Shown in pieces: positions 39,241 through 52,800 of a DNA stretch of 64,000 nucleotides (position 1 is the first letter of the stretch; every line of letters starts with the position of its first letter). The stretch is from NCBI GenBank assembly GCA_030062745.1, contig CP099849.1, positions 7,114,586-7,178,585 of the forward strand, given 5' to 3'. The position numbers and the translations under genes were made by a program. Under the pieces are notes generated by a model that was not told where the DNA came from, ran no database searches, and saw only the letters and a list, made by a program, of their open reading frames with translations. Source of the stretch: Capitulum mitella (Eukaryota > Arthropoda > Thecostraca > Pollicipedomorpha > Pollicipedidae).

Positions 39241-42200
39241 AGAACTTGATAAAGCCAAAACTGAGAACACTTTTTGTATATGGAGCAATCTCCTGACTGA
39301 GGTCCAGCACCCCGCCGGTATAGATAAATGATGTGGTGCCGCCACGGCAACGGACTGGACTGTCGTGGGATATTGTCGTTGGACCCACATCTTTCGCGCA
39401 GTGAGGCTTCGGAGCTGGACTCGCTTTATGAGTGTGCCGCCGTGCTACATTTGCTGGCTTGCGTGGTTTTAAGTCCGTATCGGGTTTTGTTGTCGTGGTT
39501 TCGCTGTGGCTCCTGCGTAACTCGATGTCGACGTGGCAAGGCTTCCATATGGCGTCAACACGGCAGTTTCGAGGGATCGCCTGCCGTCGCTGCTTCGACA
39601 AGACGCCGTTGACGTCTGTGCCCATTCCGCGAACCCTGTCGTCACCTCGTGCCCGGTATAGTATCCTCGCGCGCCGGCGGGGTGTACTCGCGCCGCGACT
39701 GTCGACGAGGCACCATATATGGCGCGGCCGGAGCGGCGTCCGGCGCGGCGCCGCGCCATTGTCGCGGGACGCGCCGGAATTCGCCGCGGGTCGATCGTGC
39801 ATGAGCTCTGCCGGCGGTGGCGATCAGCGCGGAAACCCACGGTCGACATTGTGGACATGCCGTGCGCCGCCCCCCTCGCCCCTCCTCCCCCCACCAGTCC
39901 GATGTGTCTGCACTCCGGCCGGCGCGGGCGTGCCCAAAACAGCTGGTCACACGGGAATGTAAAGCGTGGTCGGAAGCCTTTCGATGACGCAGTGACTCCC
40001 AGAAGCTGCTGTTGATGCGACGAGGCGGGAAGCGCTCCAAACAAGGCGTCGAAAACCCAGGCGGATCATCCCGCCGCCAGTCATGGGAGGCGTTTCGGCC
40101 GGTATCTCCGGTTTTCATCGGTCTGAGCAAATAGGCTGGTGATTTACGAGTTGTTTGTCAGCCTGCGAGCTGTTTTCGGGGAGTCGCGCGTCGTTTTAGG
40201 CTCGCGCTCCCGGAACACGCCGCCGGGCGCGCGCTGCCGGTCCTCGAAAACGAACGGCTACCCGCTGGTGGCGTATGACTCTTTCTGCCTCAGGCGCTCG
40301 CGGCGTATGCAAAACGGGCGTTTCGCGGCCGACTCCCGGCGCGGCCACGCCGGTAAACGGGGCGTTCAGCGGCTGCAGGTTTCGATAGCGGAGCTGGCCT
40401 CACAGGCGTGCCGTTTCGCCGTGCCAATGGGACGCTGCATTACGATTATGGCCGCACTGGGAGCAGGATGTCTGGGGCCTTGCATAAATCACTGGCGGGA
40501 GCGATTGTAAGCAAGTGATAATTCCATCCATCAGGCGTAATGCTCCCACATTTCCAGGCGATCGTGCAAATTGTGCCCGCGCCGGGCGAAGGTCGCGCCG
40601 GCCGCGTTGCATCAGTGAATCGTTCCAGTTAGCGCGCGCCATCGACGCCGGAGAAAGCAGCTCGAACGGGCGCTGGATTGCGGCTCGGTTCGGTCGCAGC
40701 GCGGCCAAACCGCTGGCGCCGCTGCCGGTGAAGGCCGTCTGGAGGTCGGGCTCCGTGACCTGGTCTCGGCGGTGGTTAACGGCGCCGCTGCGAGGGCGCG
40801 TGGCGTCTCAGGTCCTCCCATCGCCTCGGGGGGTGTGTCTCGACCGCTGATGGCACTCTGAACTGGTCTGTTGCCGCACTGGCTGGAAAACGGCACTGTT
40901 ATTCATACAGTTAACCTACGTAGTCTAGACGTTCAAAGGAGGATGTAGGTCGTTTGGCTGGCGTCTGCAGTGTGCTCTGTGTTTATTCTTGGGCGTTGAG
41001 AGGGTTGCGGGATTTATTTATTGGAATAACATCCAGTTTAGAGTAATAAGCAAGACGCTGTGAACTGAGGGACAAAAGGTCTGCGGAACGTTTTGCATGT
41101 ATACTGAGTTTGTGGGCATGAAGTGTCCGTTGTTATAGCCGAAGCTTAATCATGCCGACTTCACGACCCAAAATTAACTGTCAGTATTACTGCCTGTGAA
41201 AGCACTCTGTGCACCGCAGATTGTCTGGCACAACACTTCTTTGTGGTAAAGATGGTTATGCGCTGTTGATGAGCTAACAAGGCAATGTTTGTTTTCGCCG
41301 AGGAACAGTGCGACATAAGGTGGCAACACCAGCTACAATGACCACTTGCTAACTGCGTTCGTATTTGTTAACAATTTAGCTTTCTTCGCAGCCGTTTACG
41401 CCGAGAGGGAGTGTGAACGTTGTGGCTGTGAAGTGGTTTTCTTTAGCCATTTTGCGCATGCTCCAGGATCTAAACAGCCATGGCACGAAGACCGAGCTGG
41501 CATTTGGTCATTCAGGCTTGGACCAATGTGAAAGGTTAACATGCTTTTCAGTTGCACACGAATGACCCGTGCTGCACGAAAAGGGACTTGGATGATGCAT
41601 ATGCTGGTTGAAGAAAGTACCAAGTGTACGTCTTGAATTCTTTAAGCAGCAGCGAATGACGTGGATATATAGGAGGCGGCAGTTACAGATGTGGCATAAT
41701 CGGCAGATCACGACTAAATGAAACGAAATAATTCATTGCCGCATTCATACATCAGAGGTCCAGTCCGATCAAGCTGTGTCCCAGTCACCATGACTTCAGT
41801 CGGCTGCTTGCACGCGTCTACGTATCCGTCCACTGTCGGGAGACATTTTCGGAAACGCCGCGCGTGAGCGAACGTCCCCAGCTTTCTGCCGGCGCCCGCG
41901 CGACGATCATGCGGCGTGGAAATTAATGACCCACCCGCGACCGTTTGGAACGAGGCGATGACGATCCCCTGTCAGCGCCAGAGACGACAGTTCTCAGCGC
42001 AGCGCCGGCGACTTTAACGCGCCAGCGTCAGCACATGAAGACATCTCCATGCCCACGACACGGCCGTGACTCCCGTGACGGCCCGTCCCGGGCCGGCAGA
42101 CGCTCTCCCACGTGATCACGCCGTCTCGACGGGCGCGAGAGCGGGCCGGCCGGCCGGGCGGCGTTGCCTCGGCGGCTGGGACAGCTGTGATCCGGCTCAT

Positions 42201-42636
42201 AAATACATGGAGCGCGGCGTGATGGATTTCCACCGCCCATCGGCTCCGAAATCCGGCCATTATCCCGGAGATGACCCCTGATTAATAGTCGGCCGTAATT
42301 CATCGTCTCGGTTACCTGGCCGTCCGCGCGGCCCGGCCGGCAGAAGAGGCGCGGCCTGGTGTCCGCCGTCGCCGCTCGGGACGGTGAATCACGCCGTCAG
42401 CATGGAGGTGCTGGTCGTTTGCCGTATAGTGGTATAAGGGTCACTGGGTACGCTACGAAAGACGCTAAAGGTTAGCAGTTTTTGACTGTATTTTTTATTG
42501 TGGATGGGTGCCGCCATAAACTGCTCTTTTTGTTGGTGGCTTTTACATTTTTCGAAGAACCTGGAGAAATGTCTGAGAAAGTGTTTGCGGTAGCCTAAAT
42601 AGTTTGGGCTAACGCTATGCGTGCGATCTGTTGCAG
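39240..42636. other. Region immediately upstream of the first visible exon; no exon found
   Basis: CpG-rich blocks lie at about 39640-39960, 40190-40850 and 41850-42400. The last has AT islets (tggaaattaatgaccc near 41920, ctgattaatagtcggccgta near 42280). No Ig half-domain exon with a phase-0 donor, which exon 1 requires, could be identified. The last 230 bp before the exon are AT-rich. Confidence 0.5.
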
Positions 42637-42802
42637 GAATCACTCTCTGGAGCGTCGGAGACATTTGAACTGGTGGAGGACCTCAAATACTGCCTGCGGC
42701 TGCCCCAGGTCAAGGCCACAGATGCCGGGTCATACGTGGTGCTGGCCTCCAACAGGCACGGTACTGCCCGGCACAGAATGTCGCTGGAGGTCACCGGCAA
42801 AG
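42637..42802 (+). CDS. Exon 1 of those visible: C-terminal half of an I-set Ig domain
   Basis: The acceptor is ...ctgttgcag|gaatca (phase 0) and the donor is ggcaaag|gtcagt (phase 1). It encodes residues 1-55, with strand E-like [10 protein letters not shown], the turn-strand F signature [12 protein letters not shown] and strand G RHRMSLEV. The position normally held by the second cysteine is Val (SYVV). The first half of this domain, which should carry the core Trp, must come from an exon further left; none could be found in the 42.6 kb upstream. The polypyrimidine tract is weak, so the acceptor is less certain than the coding content. Confidence 0.85.
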
Positions 42803-45800
42803 GTCAGTCAAACCTGCCGCCGGCAGCTCTTGGTGTCCGTCGTGTGCTGGCTTCCCATCTCCAGCGGCCGCCTCAGTCAAGATCACCAAACCAAAACTAC
42901 CATGCGGTATCGTCCCCCCCCCCCCAATGCGTCCCGGCGTCGTTGTGTCATTGACCTGCGGTGACACGGAGCGCCTCCCGTGACGCTGCCTCGGTCCAGA
43001 GTGCAGTCGGCACATGCCGGCACGTCCCGCGCCGGCGACGCTGATGAAGCGCGTCGGCGGCCCTGCACGAGCCGACACGCACGGACCGCGGCGTCCTCTG
43101 CAGCGCAGACTGGCCGCGACCGTCGCGAGCCGCCGGCAGCCGCCGCCGGTCTGCCGAGACGTTCGCCAACGGCAGCACGCTACGCGCCAACGCCCGGCTT
43201 AAAATAGCCGGCAGGGCTTAAATGGCGGTACTGTAAATGCCGCCGTCCGTCAGCTGAATTTAGGAGCGTGGGCAGATTAATGTGTGTAAAAATGATGCAC
43301 TTTACCGGAAGAAGTGTAGCTTCTTAAGGACTGGGTCTTGTTGCGGACACGCACTACAGAACACAACACCGTAAGTCGACATGAATCCAGCCGAAATGGC
43401 CTTAGGCTTATGTACCGCACACCGGGCAGGTCCGTCTTTGTTGCTCCGCCCACCTTGCGGAGTTCTGAGTCCGCCGTCCCTTGACCGCAAGTAAACCGGC
43501 GCGTGCCATCCGGTTCAACATGGACTGACACCCCGGCGCGACGTCCGGTCCGACACGGACTGACACCGACATGGCGGACCTGCGCGGAATCGATCCTGGC
43601 TCATCGCCAATGCGGCCCAAGTGGCCGACACGGGTAATCGTGTCGTCAGATGAGCCGATGGCGGCCGGACGGACGCACCCGGATCTGCGCTCGGGTCAGT
43701 GGGCCCGCCGGGATATCGCGCGGTCTCCCGGCCGCAACAACACACCATCTGCCGGCCGGGTCCGCCCGAGGACAGCCGTGCCCCGTCTGCCCCGGCACGA
43801 TCGCCGAGCGTTGCGTGTTTCCCGAGGACGTGTGGGGCTATCTCTGCCGTCTCCGGCCGGGCGGGGGGTCACGGGCGCTGCGGCTCCTGGATACAGCGGC
43901 GCTCCTCTCCCGAGGTCGGCCCAGACGCTGTGGCGCGCCTCGCTTGCATTATTGCACACGTCAGTCGCGCTCAGGATATCAGAAAGAATCGACAGAGGAC
44001 GCGGTACGGACAGGATCGAGATTGCGGCCCGCGCTGTCACTTTATGGAAAACGGCCGCAGATTAGATACCCGAGTGGCGGGCTCATTTCGTGGCAGTTGT
44101 ATCGATCATTCAGTGTCAAGTCTGCTTGGGCTTCATGCATTCTTTGAGGTAAATGCACTGGACTGTGGGATTTGCCAGCGATGTTTAACCTTTTGCGGTT
44201 TGCGGCGATTTTTGTTCATCCATACAGGCTCTAAAACGCAAATAAGGATCTATAAATATCTACGTTTACCCTTGAACTCATTCAAATGGCTAGCTGTTAT
44301 CAAGCAGTCACTTTAACGGTAAGATGACCTCTTGGCTAACGCCGCTATCAGACTTTCCTTTTTATTGAGTTATTTGTTTTGTATTTGATCCGAATGGTTG
44401 CTGGGATGATGTTGGGTACCGGCGTCGGTGCTAAATATGGCTTGTTGCATAGATTCTGCTCCGTACATCCGATCGAGTATTTCCAGGTAACGGTTGATTT
44501 TATGACGAAGTTTAAACGTGCCGCCAAGGGTGCGACACGACCATGCGGTAGTTAGTATGACCCTATATTGGTCGGTTGTCTTGTGACCCGCGGACCAAAT
44601 ATTGAGCGCAGCAGCGACTCCAGTCAACAAGAATGTGATGAGGAGTCGCAGCATTCCAACTGTCTGAGTTACCGATCACGATTTTGTCTCTCATCACGGT
44701 CAGATACCTGATCCAGATGCCTGAAATCCCAAATGTGTGGTTGCGGTCATTTTCCCTCTCATATGCACACCGTCTTTCATGCGTCGCTTTATTGATCGTT
44801 ACAGTTTTTGGTATGTTTTTTCAGATGCCACAGTTCAAGGAAAGCAGAAGAAACTAAAGTAAGTGCAGGCCAATTGCTGATTCTTCCATGTGGTCATTGT
44901 GGTGTCGTGTTGCGTTGAATGCATGGACTTTGGTACATTAGTCACGTCTGATATTTGCTACTTAACGCTATAAATGTTTATTTATCATCACGTTCGTAAT
45001 GCTAACTTTGTAAACTGGCATTTCCCGCCGTTTTCTGAACTGCACCCCCGACCAGCGCTGTCGAACAATGCAGTGATCGTGAATGCGTTCTCCCTCGTCG
45101 AGCCGTGTACCCACGCGGTTCTCGTGCGACACCCCGAAGCCCCGCCCCGGAGCCCGGGAGCCCCGGAGCCACGGAGCCCCGGAGCCCGGGATCCGGAGCC
45201 CGCGGGGGCCCGTCTGACCGGCGGCGCCGCCTGCCGCAGCGGGACCGAGCCTCGCCCGGAGTTCACCAGCGGCCTGCGCGACCTGCGCTGCTGCGACGGC
45301 GACTCGGTGGCGTTCCAGTGCCAGCTGCGCTCGGCCAGCCGGCCCGTGGTCCAGTGGCAGAAGGACGGCGTGGTGAGTCGGCGGAGCCGGCGGCGACGGC
45401 GGAGTGGTGTGGTGATGTTGAACTTGTGGTCCGGCTGGAAAGACGGAGGGCGGAGTTTTTTGTGGGAGCTGGAGAGTTATGAATTAATTACCGAGGACGT
45501 GGTAATTTCGTATAATGGCCTGTAGGAGAAATGAGGCATTGACAATGAAGCAACTCAACATGGATTAAGAATAGTTCACCTCAATACGCATGGAACGTGA
45601 ACAGTGCGGCAAACGAAATTAAAGATAAAAGGATTTTACCGTTCTTTGTACTACCTCCGGACCATTTTGGCAACCAAAGTGCGAAGCTGGAATAGCTGCT
45701 GTAAGCGTCCTGCCTGTCCCAACTTCTGTCTGTAGCCCGGTGTAACCGGCTTATTCCCTCGACACGGGCAGCGTGTGGGGTCCACTCCTGAAACGTTCTC

Positions 45801-46596
45801 ATGACGCTGGTCTGATCCGTCCTCGGGAGTATGACGGAGAGTACCTGTTGACGTGTATGACGCTTGGACCAGACTGATTTATGTGCGAGATATGGTGATG
45901 TTACTCTACAGTGACGGACATGGTCCAGTCCAAGGCGATACCGCGAATCTTGCGTCTACGGTGCAGCGTGTGCAAGTATTCATATCCGTATGAATGCCTA
46001 TCATAAATCGATCGCCATTGACGTACGGTAGGATCGGCACGCGCAAATGTTTTCTCCGCGTTTCTTTCCACTTATTCCGGGGAACGACAGGTGACATGTG
46101 TTTGCATTTATGAATGTTCGATTGTGATAGGGCTTTTGTCGAATGCGACTATCTCTCTCTAATCATCACATTTATGTTGCTCATAAGTCTGTTCCGGCTT
46201 CACGGAACACGCTTCTTTCCTATGCTTTCAAAACGCGCCTCGTCGAAGTCCTCTGAAAGCCTCAAGCCAAGAAACAAGACACCCGTCACAAAACCCGCCG
46301 CCCGCTCTGCCGCGGTCGCCCCTGACTCCGCGTTCTGCCGCAGGTGCTCCCGAACTCTGCCGAGTTCAAGCAGACCCGCTGCGGGGACCAGTTGCGGCTC
46401 TGCATCGGCCGGGTCCACCCGGAGGACCAGGGCCAGTACACGTGCGTCGTGTTCAACGATGCCGGCCGCGCCGTCTCCAGGGCCTGTCTCATCGTCGATG
46501 GTGCGTCGTAGTTTTGTCGTGGTTGTCCTAATTGTGGTCGCTAGAGTCGGGGAGGTTGTGACTGTTGCAAGCTTCGTCGTGGATTAGGGGTCAGGT

Positions 46597-46661
<65 letters not shown>

Positions 46662-46698
46662 ATATGTATATAATATATATATAAGATATTTATGTATG

Positions 46699-46729
<31 letters not shown>

Positions 46730-46768
46730 ACATTTATGTATATAATATATATATAAGATATTTATGTA

Positions 46769-46823
<55 letters not shown>

Positions 46824-49800
46824 AGATCTCGATGTTAATATAACAGCTAAAATACTACCTACAGACTTTTCTGAAAAAAAAACGGGCTTCGTTCCACTAC
46901 TGATCTCAGAGCCCTGATATTTATTATCCGTCATTAAATGACATGCGAAATCCGAAACAAATGTCACCATCTGACTTACAGTTATGGTTATGAATGTTTA
47001 ATGTTATGGTTTGATAACGGTGTTCGTTCGACATCACGATTAATTGCTGCTGTTCGTCACGTTAGGTTGATATCTTCCTAGGGCTGTATAAGGGACAGAG
47101 AATGCTTTTGATGTTGCGGGAACCTGTCAGTTCAGCTCGTTTTGCGTTGGAGTTCATTGCATTGGAGCAGGAGACCAGCCCAAATGGCAAGGAGCCGGTA
47201 TTGTTCACTGTTATCTAAATTATGGTTATGCGATGCATGTATTCCTGGACCTTTGATTTGCTGGTACTGGGTAAAAATACAACCTTAGTGCTTTGACTGA
47301 TGTTGTCGAAGGTGCCTAGTCATTGGTGATTGATGGTTGTCTTGTGCTCAGTCCTCATTTGCGTGACGTCTGTGACATTGCAAGGACGGGACAAACCGCA
47401 AAACCCCGGATATCAATCCACTTAACTCGGAAATGCTGCATTGGTAACTTGTCACTTACCTCATCATAAAGCTCTGATATTGCAGATAGAGCTAGTGCTA
47501 TCGCCAGCATAGAAACTGATGAGGTTATTGACTTTTTTGTTTGGATATGGGTGCGTTATTTGGTGGCGAGTTTCATGAAAGGCCGTAAGTGTCACAACCG
47601 TTCGGCCATTATCACGATGAAGCCAGTGATGTATGCAGTCGATAATTTGAACTGAAATGGGCTGTAAAAACTGAAGGTTTTCGCTTTGCATTCGTTCTAT
47701 TCATTGGAATGAATGGGTTCTGATCCAAAAAAGACTCGCAAGCGTTTCCCCTCAACGATCTCTTCGGAGGTATAAAACACACTAGCTTTCATTTTTCCTT
47801 CAGACGTCTTGGAGTTGATGTGATTATAGGCGCTCCTCGCGTGTGTGAAATTATTTTATGACGGTCTCATTTTCTACGTGAATGGCCATTACCTCCCAGC
47901 CATTTCCTCGATAACGGTGATTAAGCTGATTTGTGGTACCGTTGCGATAACTCGATTGATACCCTTCCTTATCCTGACTGGCCGGCATCTGCCATGGCTT
48001 TTATACAGCGCCGTTAAGATGCATTCCGACGTAGCATCCAAGGATAATGCAAGTTTTCAATATCCACCCAGTCGTGGGGGAGGAAAGTGGGGATGGGGAT
48101 TAGAAGGCAGTGCAGTATTTTCGTCACACGTTCGATTGTTGAAGTCACGCCATTGTTTGTAGGCGCTTTTGTATGCGATCAGAGTAACATTGTGCCACCC
48201 GGTTTGCAACTGTGCACAGGCGCCGCTACGGCTGCCTGGCAACAATCAGAAGGAACAGTAGCAGGCCCTTCGACAAAGGAAATATCGGAGAAAATCTGGC
48301 TGGGACTAGTTCATTCGTCTCCTGCGTGTAGCTGACCCCGTCCTGAAGGCCAAAACTTTTGGGTCTGGACCGTGTGTTTTTGACGTGTTCTCCCAGAGGC
48401 TTCAGAACGTAGCCACACTTATCTCCAACGCTTGCACAAAATCGTACTGAAGAATCAGGTCTCCTCTGTTTGATGTGAGTTTTATGACTTGCAGCCTTCA
48501 TGTTTGTGTTTTGAAAGCATGGCCTTCAGCATTTGGATGGCATATGATGCGATGTGGCATTAGGCCAAGCAGCATCTTCTGTCAGAGGCCACTTTACTTC
48601 GTCATTATCGTGAAGTCCAAATGAGCCCCAATTTACGAAACATTTGCACGTTACATGTGCCGGTCGCTGCAAGCAGGAGACGGGCTCCGAACTACGTGGG
48701 AAAACCCTGTCAACCCATATGCACACCACCAAAATTTCGCTCCGACACGGGGCAGGCAAGGAGACCGAGTGCTGGCGGTCAGCACAACCTCTCTCTCGTC
48801 TGTCATCCCCGCATAATGGGTTTAACACCTCGTCCGGCGTGCCGGTACAAGCCGGTTGCAGCGCTAGCTGGTGCGGGCGGCCGACGGGCCGCGTTCGCCG
48901 AGTTCGGTCACGTCTGGTGCGACAGCGGCCCGCCCCGCCTTTGAGAGTCATGCCACCACACGGCAATTACCCATTTTGCCCAATGAAGCGAACACGGTGA
49001 AAGGGGCGAGGGCGGTCATTATGCACGGCCGAGCCCTCTTGTGTGAACAGCAATAACTGTCAGACCGGCCGGAGGCGCGCGCTGGGTTCCGATGAGCGAA
49101 CGGGGGCTCGCCGAGCGCGGGCCCAGGCCGCCGTCTGGGCGGAGCGCAGCCTCGCCGTGACGTGTTTGCCGATGAAATTCACGTCACGTGACGAGCGGAT
49201 CCGCCAAACGCGGGTGTGATGGGACAGGCACGTGTGTTTTGGTAACGTATTGCGCACGGAAACCAGATAGCGAACATATGTTGGAAGGGTTGAATGGCTG
49301 TTGCCAAGTTTATGCAGGCCTGTTGGTCAAATGACCCATGCTTAGCTGGTGATATGATTTACTGTTCTGAACCTTTTTTACCGTTTGCTCAATAGTGTTT
49401 CATTATGCCTCCGAAAACCTCGCTTTGCAGTTGCATGCTATGTGAGCACCAAGGCGCGACGTGGCGTGTACAGAACAGTCTAATTTCACTGAAGTGTGGC
49501 TGGTGTCGTTTTTAGGAACGTTTCTGGATTATCTCGTAAGCGTAACGTCAGGATTTCCACGATCCACTCGTGCAGAAGATACGACTGGTCCTCAAAGGAG
49601 GACGTGGCTTGTGCCTGGTCGTTATATGTTTCACGCATGACGAACACCCGGACATTTGTAGAGATAAGCGCAGACTGGGACCTGCCTCTCAATGCGCCCG
49701 AAAGCAGCGCAACAAACGCAGCCTGTACAACTGTATCAACACGCCGCACGTAGCCGGGATTTATTTGCCTGCGTCAGCTACACCTCAGCAGCCAGTTCCG

Positions 49801-52800
49801 AACGAGGCACGTCTCGGGCACACGAGCTCGCCGCCACTCAGCCAACACTCTCCAAACGAGAACCGCCTCCCTGCACGTCGCCTGCATCACGGGCCGTGAC
49901 GTCACGACCGCCCGGGCCGGAGCGGACCCCGGCTGGGAGCGGCGGGCGGCGTGTGAGGCGTTTTTCGCGGCCTTCTTTGCGCGTGTTGACGCCGCTCTTC
50001 GGCGGCCGCGGCCGCGCTGATCGGTCTCGGCCGTTTTGCCAGCGGCTCAACGCCGCCGTGGGCGGGAGACCGGACTGAAATAGGCCGCCGCGGCCGGGGT
50101 CGAGGCAGACCGTCCGGGGGACGGCCGCGGAAGGAGCGGCCGGCGCGGTTGGCCGCGGGGGCCGGCTGTCCTCAGTCGTCCCTCAGGCGCACCTCGGCCT
50201 TCAGGCACGGCCGAGTCCTTGCGATCGTCAGACTTGGTGTCGTTTTTTGTGATGTTGCGTTGCTTGTCATGAAATCTTGAGCCCAGGAAAAGAGCGCGCT
50301 GCGGACATGTGGACAGCAGCCAGTCTGAGTGCTTCACCGTCCACATATCCGTGGCAGACCAGTCACCGTCCACGTGTCCGTAGCGGACAGTTGACTGCCA
50401 CCTGTCCGCAGCAGATAACCGCCCGTCCGCGTGTCGGCAGCAGACAGCTGACTGTCGGCGTGTCCGCAGTGCCCGAGGACAGCGACCTGCACGTGACCAG
50501 TATGCTGAGCAGCCAGGAGGGCCCGGCGCCGCCCGGCGTGCCCCGGCGCCACCTGAGCGCCCGGGCCACGCCGGCACGCCTCCTCAGCCCGCGCCTCTCC
50601 GTGCCACGTACGTGTTTCGACCCGGCGCCACGGGCTCGACCCCGTGGGCTCAACGCGGCACGTGCGTTCAGCGATCGTTATTTTTCCGTTTTCGGCTACA
50701 CCTCAGCCGTTTGGTTACGTGGATGTGGGGCGAAATTTCGGCCGTTTCGAACGGTTTCGAGATGTTCGGTCCTGACCCCGAGCGACGCACGCTCTTCTGG
50801 TACCAACCTCTTGCACGAGCCACACGCGTGTGGTCGTGTGGTGTCAACGCCAAAAACTTTCGCACGTCAGACTTACGCGGTAACATGAGCCGGCATCGCG
50901 GAGGCTTCCCCACGTCGCGGGCGCAAACGTCGTGCGCCGCGATCGTGCGGCCCGTGCGGCGCGGGCCTGCGGCGCGCTCGCCACGTGCCTTTGAACGGCC
51001 GAGTTGCCACACAGCCGAGCCGCCTGTCGTGTCGGTGAAGATGTCTCTTTTTGTGACGTTCGCAGTGGGACGGTGTTTGGGAGAAAGGCCGCATGTCTTA
51101 TTCACGGCGCGATCGGCGCATTACAGATGAGATCCGGGCGGCGCCCGTGCCGCTATTCCGCCGCTCATGCCGCCTCGTGCTGCTTGCAGTCGTGGTAGTT
51201 TGTTGGACTTATCGTGTGTGTACTGCACTGTACTATAAGCCGTGCCGTGTTGTTTTACAGTCGGCTTTCGGCGTATCTATGTTTGGGCACAGCGCTTGCC
51301 GTGCGGTTAGTCACCTCTTTGCAACATGCATTGCTGAACTAGATCGTGTGCAGTGCGGCAAGAAGGAGACTTAAAGTGAATCGAATGGTGGCAAAGGCAA
51401 ACATTCATTTTAGACCCAGACTTGAGCACATTTATCGACGAATCGACTACGGTTTTATGCGGCGCCTGCCGTGCAAACGGCTGACCTGCCGGCGGCCCTT
51501 CCAGGGACGCGAGCTGTCAGCGAACAGCCGTCCAGCTACCTGCTGCCGTCGGGGGGCAGCGCGGCCAGGGCCCGCCGCCGGCTGGAGTCGCCCCGATTCT
51601 ATGCCGCGCCGCACGACCGCACGGCCGAGGTGGGTCCGGAACCGACGCCGCGCCGCGCCGCGCAGGTGGTCGGCACACTGCAGTGCACGCTGCACCTGTG
51701 TACACTTCGTCGCCGGCAAAGACGTAGAAGGGCGAAAGAGTTGAAGGAACGCTGTGACGAACGCGACTGGAGACCGGAGATCGGAGAGCGGAGACTCGGA
51801 GATGTGCATTTCAGAAGAGACTCGTGAGGGTCAGGACGCCATGTTTGAAGCCAAATTTAGGGAGACGTCACAGAACGGGTAGGAGGCGGCACTGCGGTGT
51901 AAAATTCACGGGAGGTAATGCTGGGCGACGGACGGGCGCGAGAGGGCAATGACGAGACGAGAGACGCGAGTTGCGAGAAATGGGACACGAGGCAAGTGAT
52001 AACCAGCCGAAGTCATGAACTGTGAGATGTTTACGGGAGAAACGGAATTTCACGACACAGTAGAATTCGGGATGTCAGAGGCGACATGAAGTTGCATCTA
52101 GCAGCATGTAACAGAGCTAGGATCGCGGGCGATGCTTCGATAGCTGGAGCTGCTCCACCTTTGGCTTTCGCTAACGCCTGCCGCGACCAGCGCACCGACT
52201 TCTGAAGCCTCCTCAACACCACTGCCACCCAGAGTCACGCCTGGGTAGGCGGTGAGTCGAGGGTATTGTTGGCCGCGTATTCTGGCCCCGCACGCTGCAG
52301 CATGTGCCTGCCGTTCTGGTCGGGCTGGCATGTCTGTGCGTGGGCCACGAGAGGTCCATTGTCGGGCTTTAGGCTGACTTTCAGTTTGCATTTGACGTGA
52401 AAATTGAACCCACTTTGGCGTAGCCCCATCTGTTGAGCACTCGCACTCAAAAAGGAAGTGAGGTCATGGCTGCGGTGAAGTTGTTGCATGCCCCCACACG
52501 GAGACGCAGGCTCATAGGCATGGGCGTTTCCCTGGAGGAATCCACCAGGAATTTTCTCGTCACCATCTCCTTGCCTCGCCTTTTTCTGCACTGTGTGGGC
52601 TTTACTCACGTACATACAATGTCACCCAGAACAGTGTCCTCTGCTTGGATTGGACAGTGCTTGTTTGAGTTGAACTGCAACGACGTGGTTTTGTAGGAAT
52701 CATGGGAAATGCTTACCAATACCAGTGGTCATATAGCAAGACTTGGGAGCGCTTATTGATAACCAATACCTTCGCGAAGAATTGATTCGGTGTATTTACT

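Larger units (their letters stand above)
46501..50469. other. Intron 4 (4.0 kb)
   Basis: It begins with a CpG-poor stretch and the AT microsatellite at 46601-46820. It then runs through ordinary unique-looking sequence to about 49.8 kb, a CpG-rich block (about 49830-50200) and a degenerate minisatellite just before exon 5. No extra Ig half-domain was found. Several open frames of 60-146 codons lie here without recognisable content. Confidence 0.6.

Noticed and set aside
48526-48966. 146-codon minus-strand frame in intron 4
   Set aside because: No recognisable motif. It passes through a GC-rich patch with several frames open at once.
52235-52615. 126-codon minus-strand frame in intron 6
   Set aside because: The composition is protein-like, but no family was recognised and no splice context was found; possibly an old mobile-element fragment, unproven.
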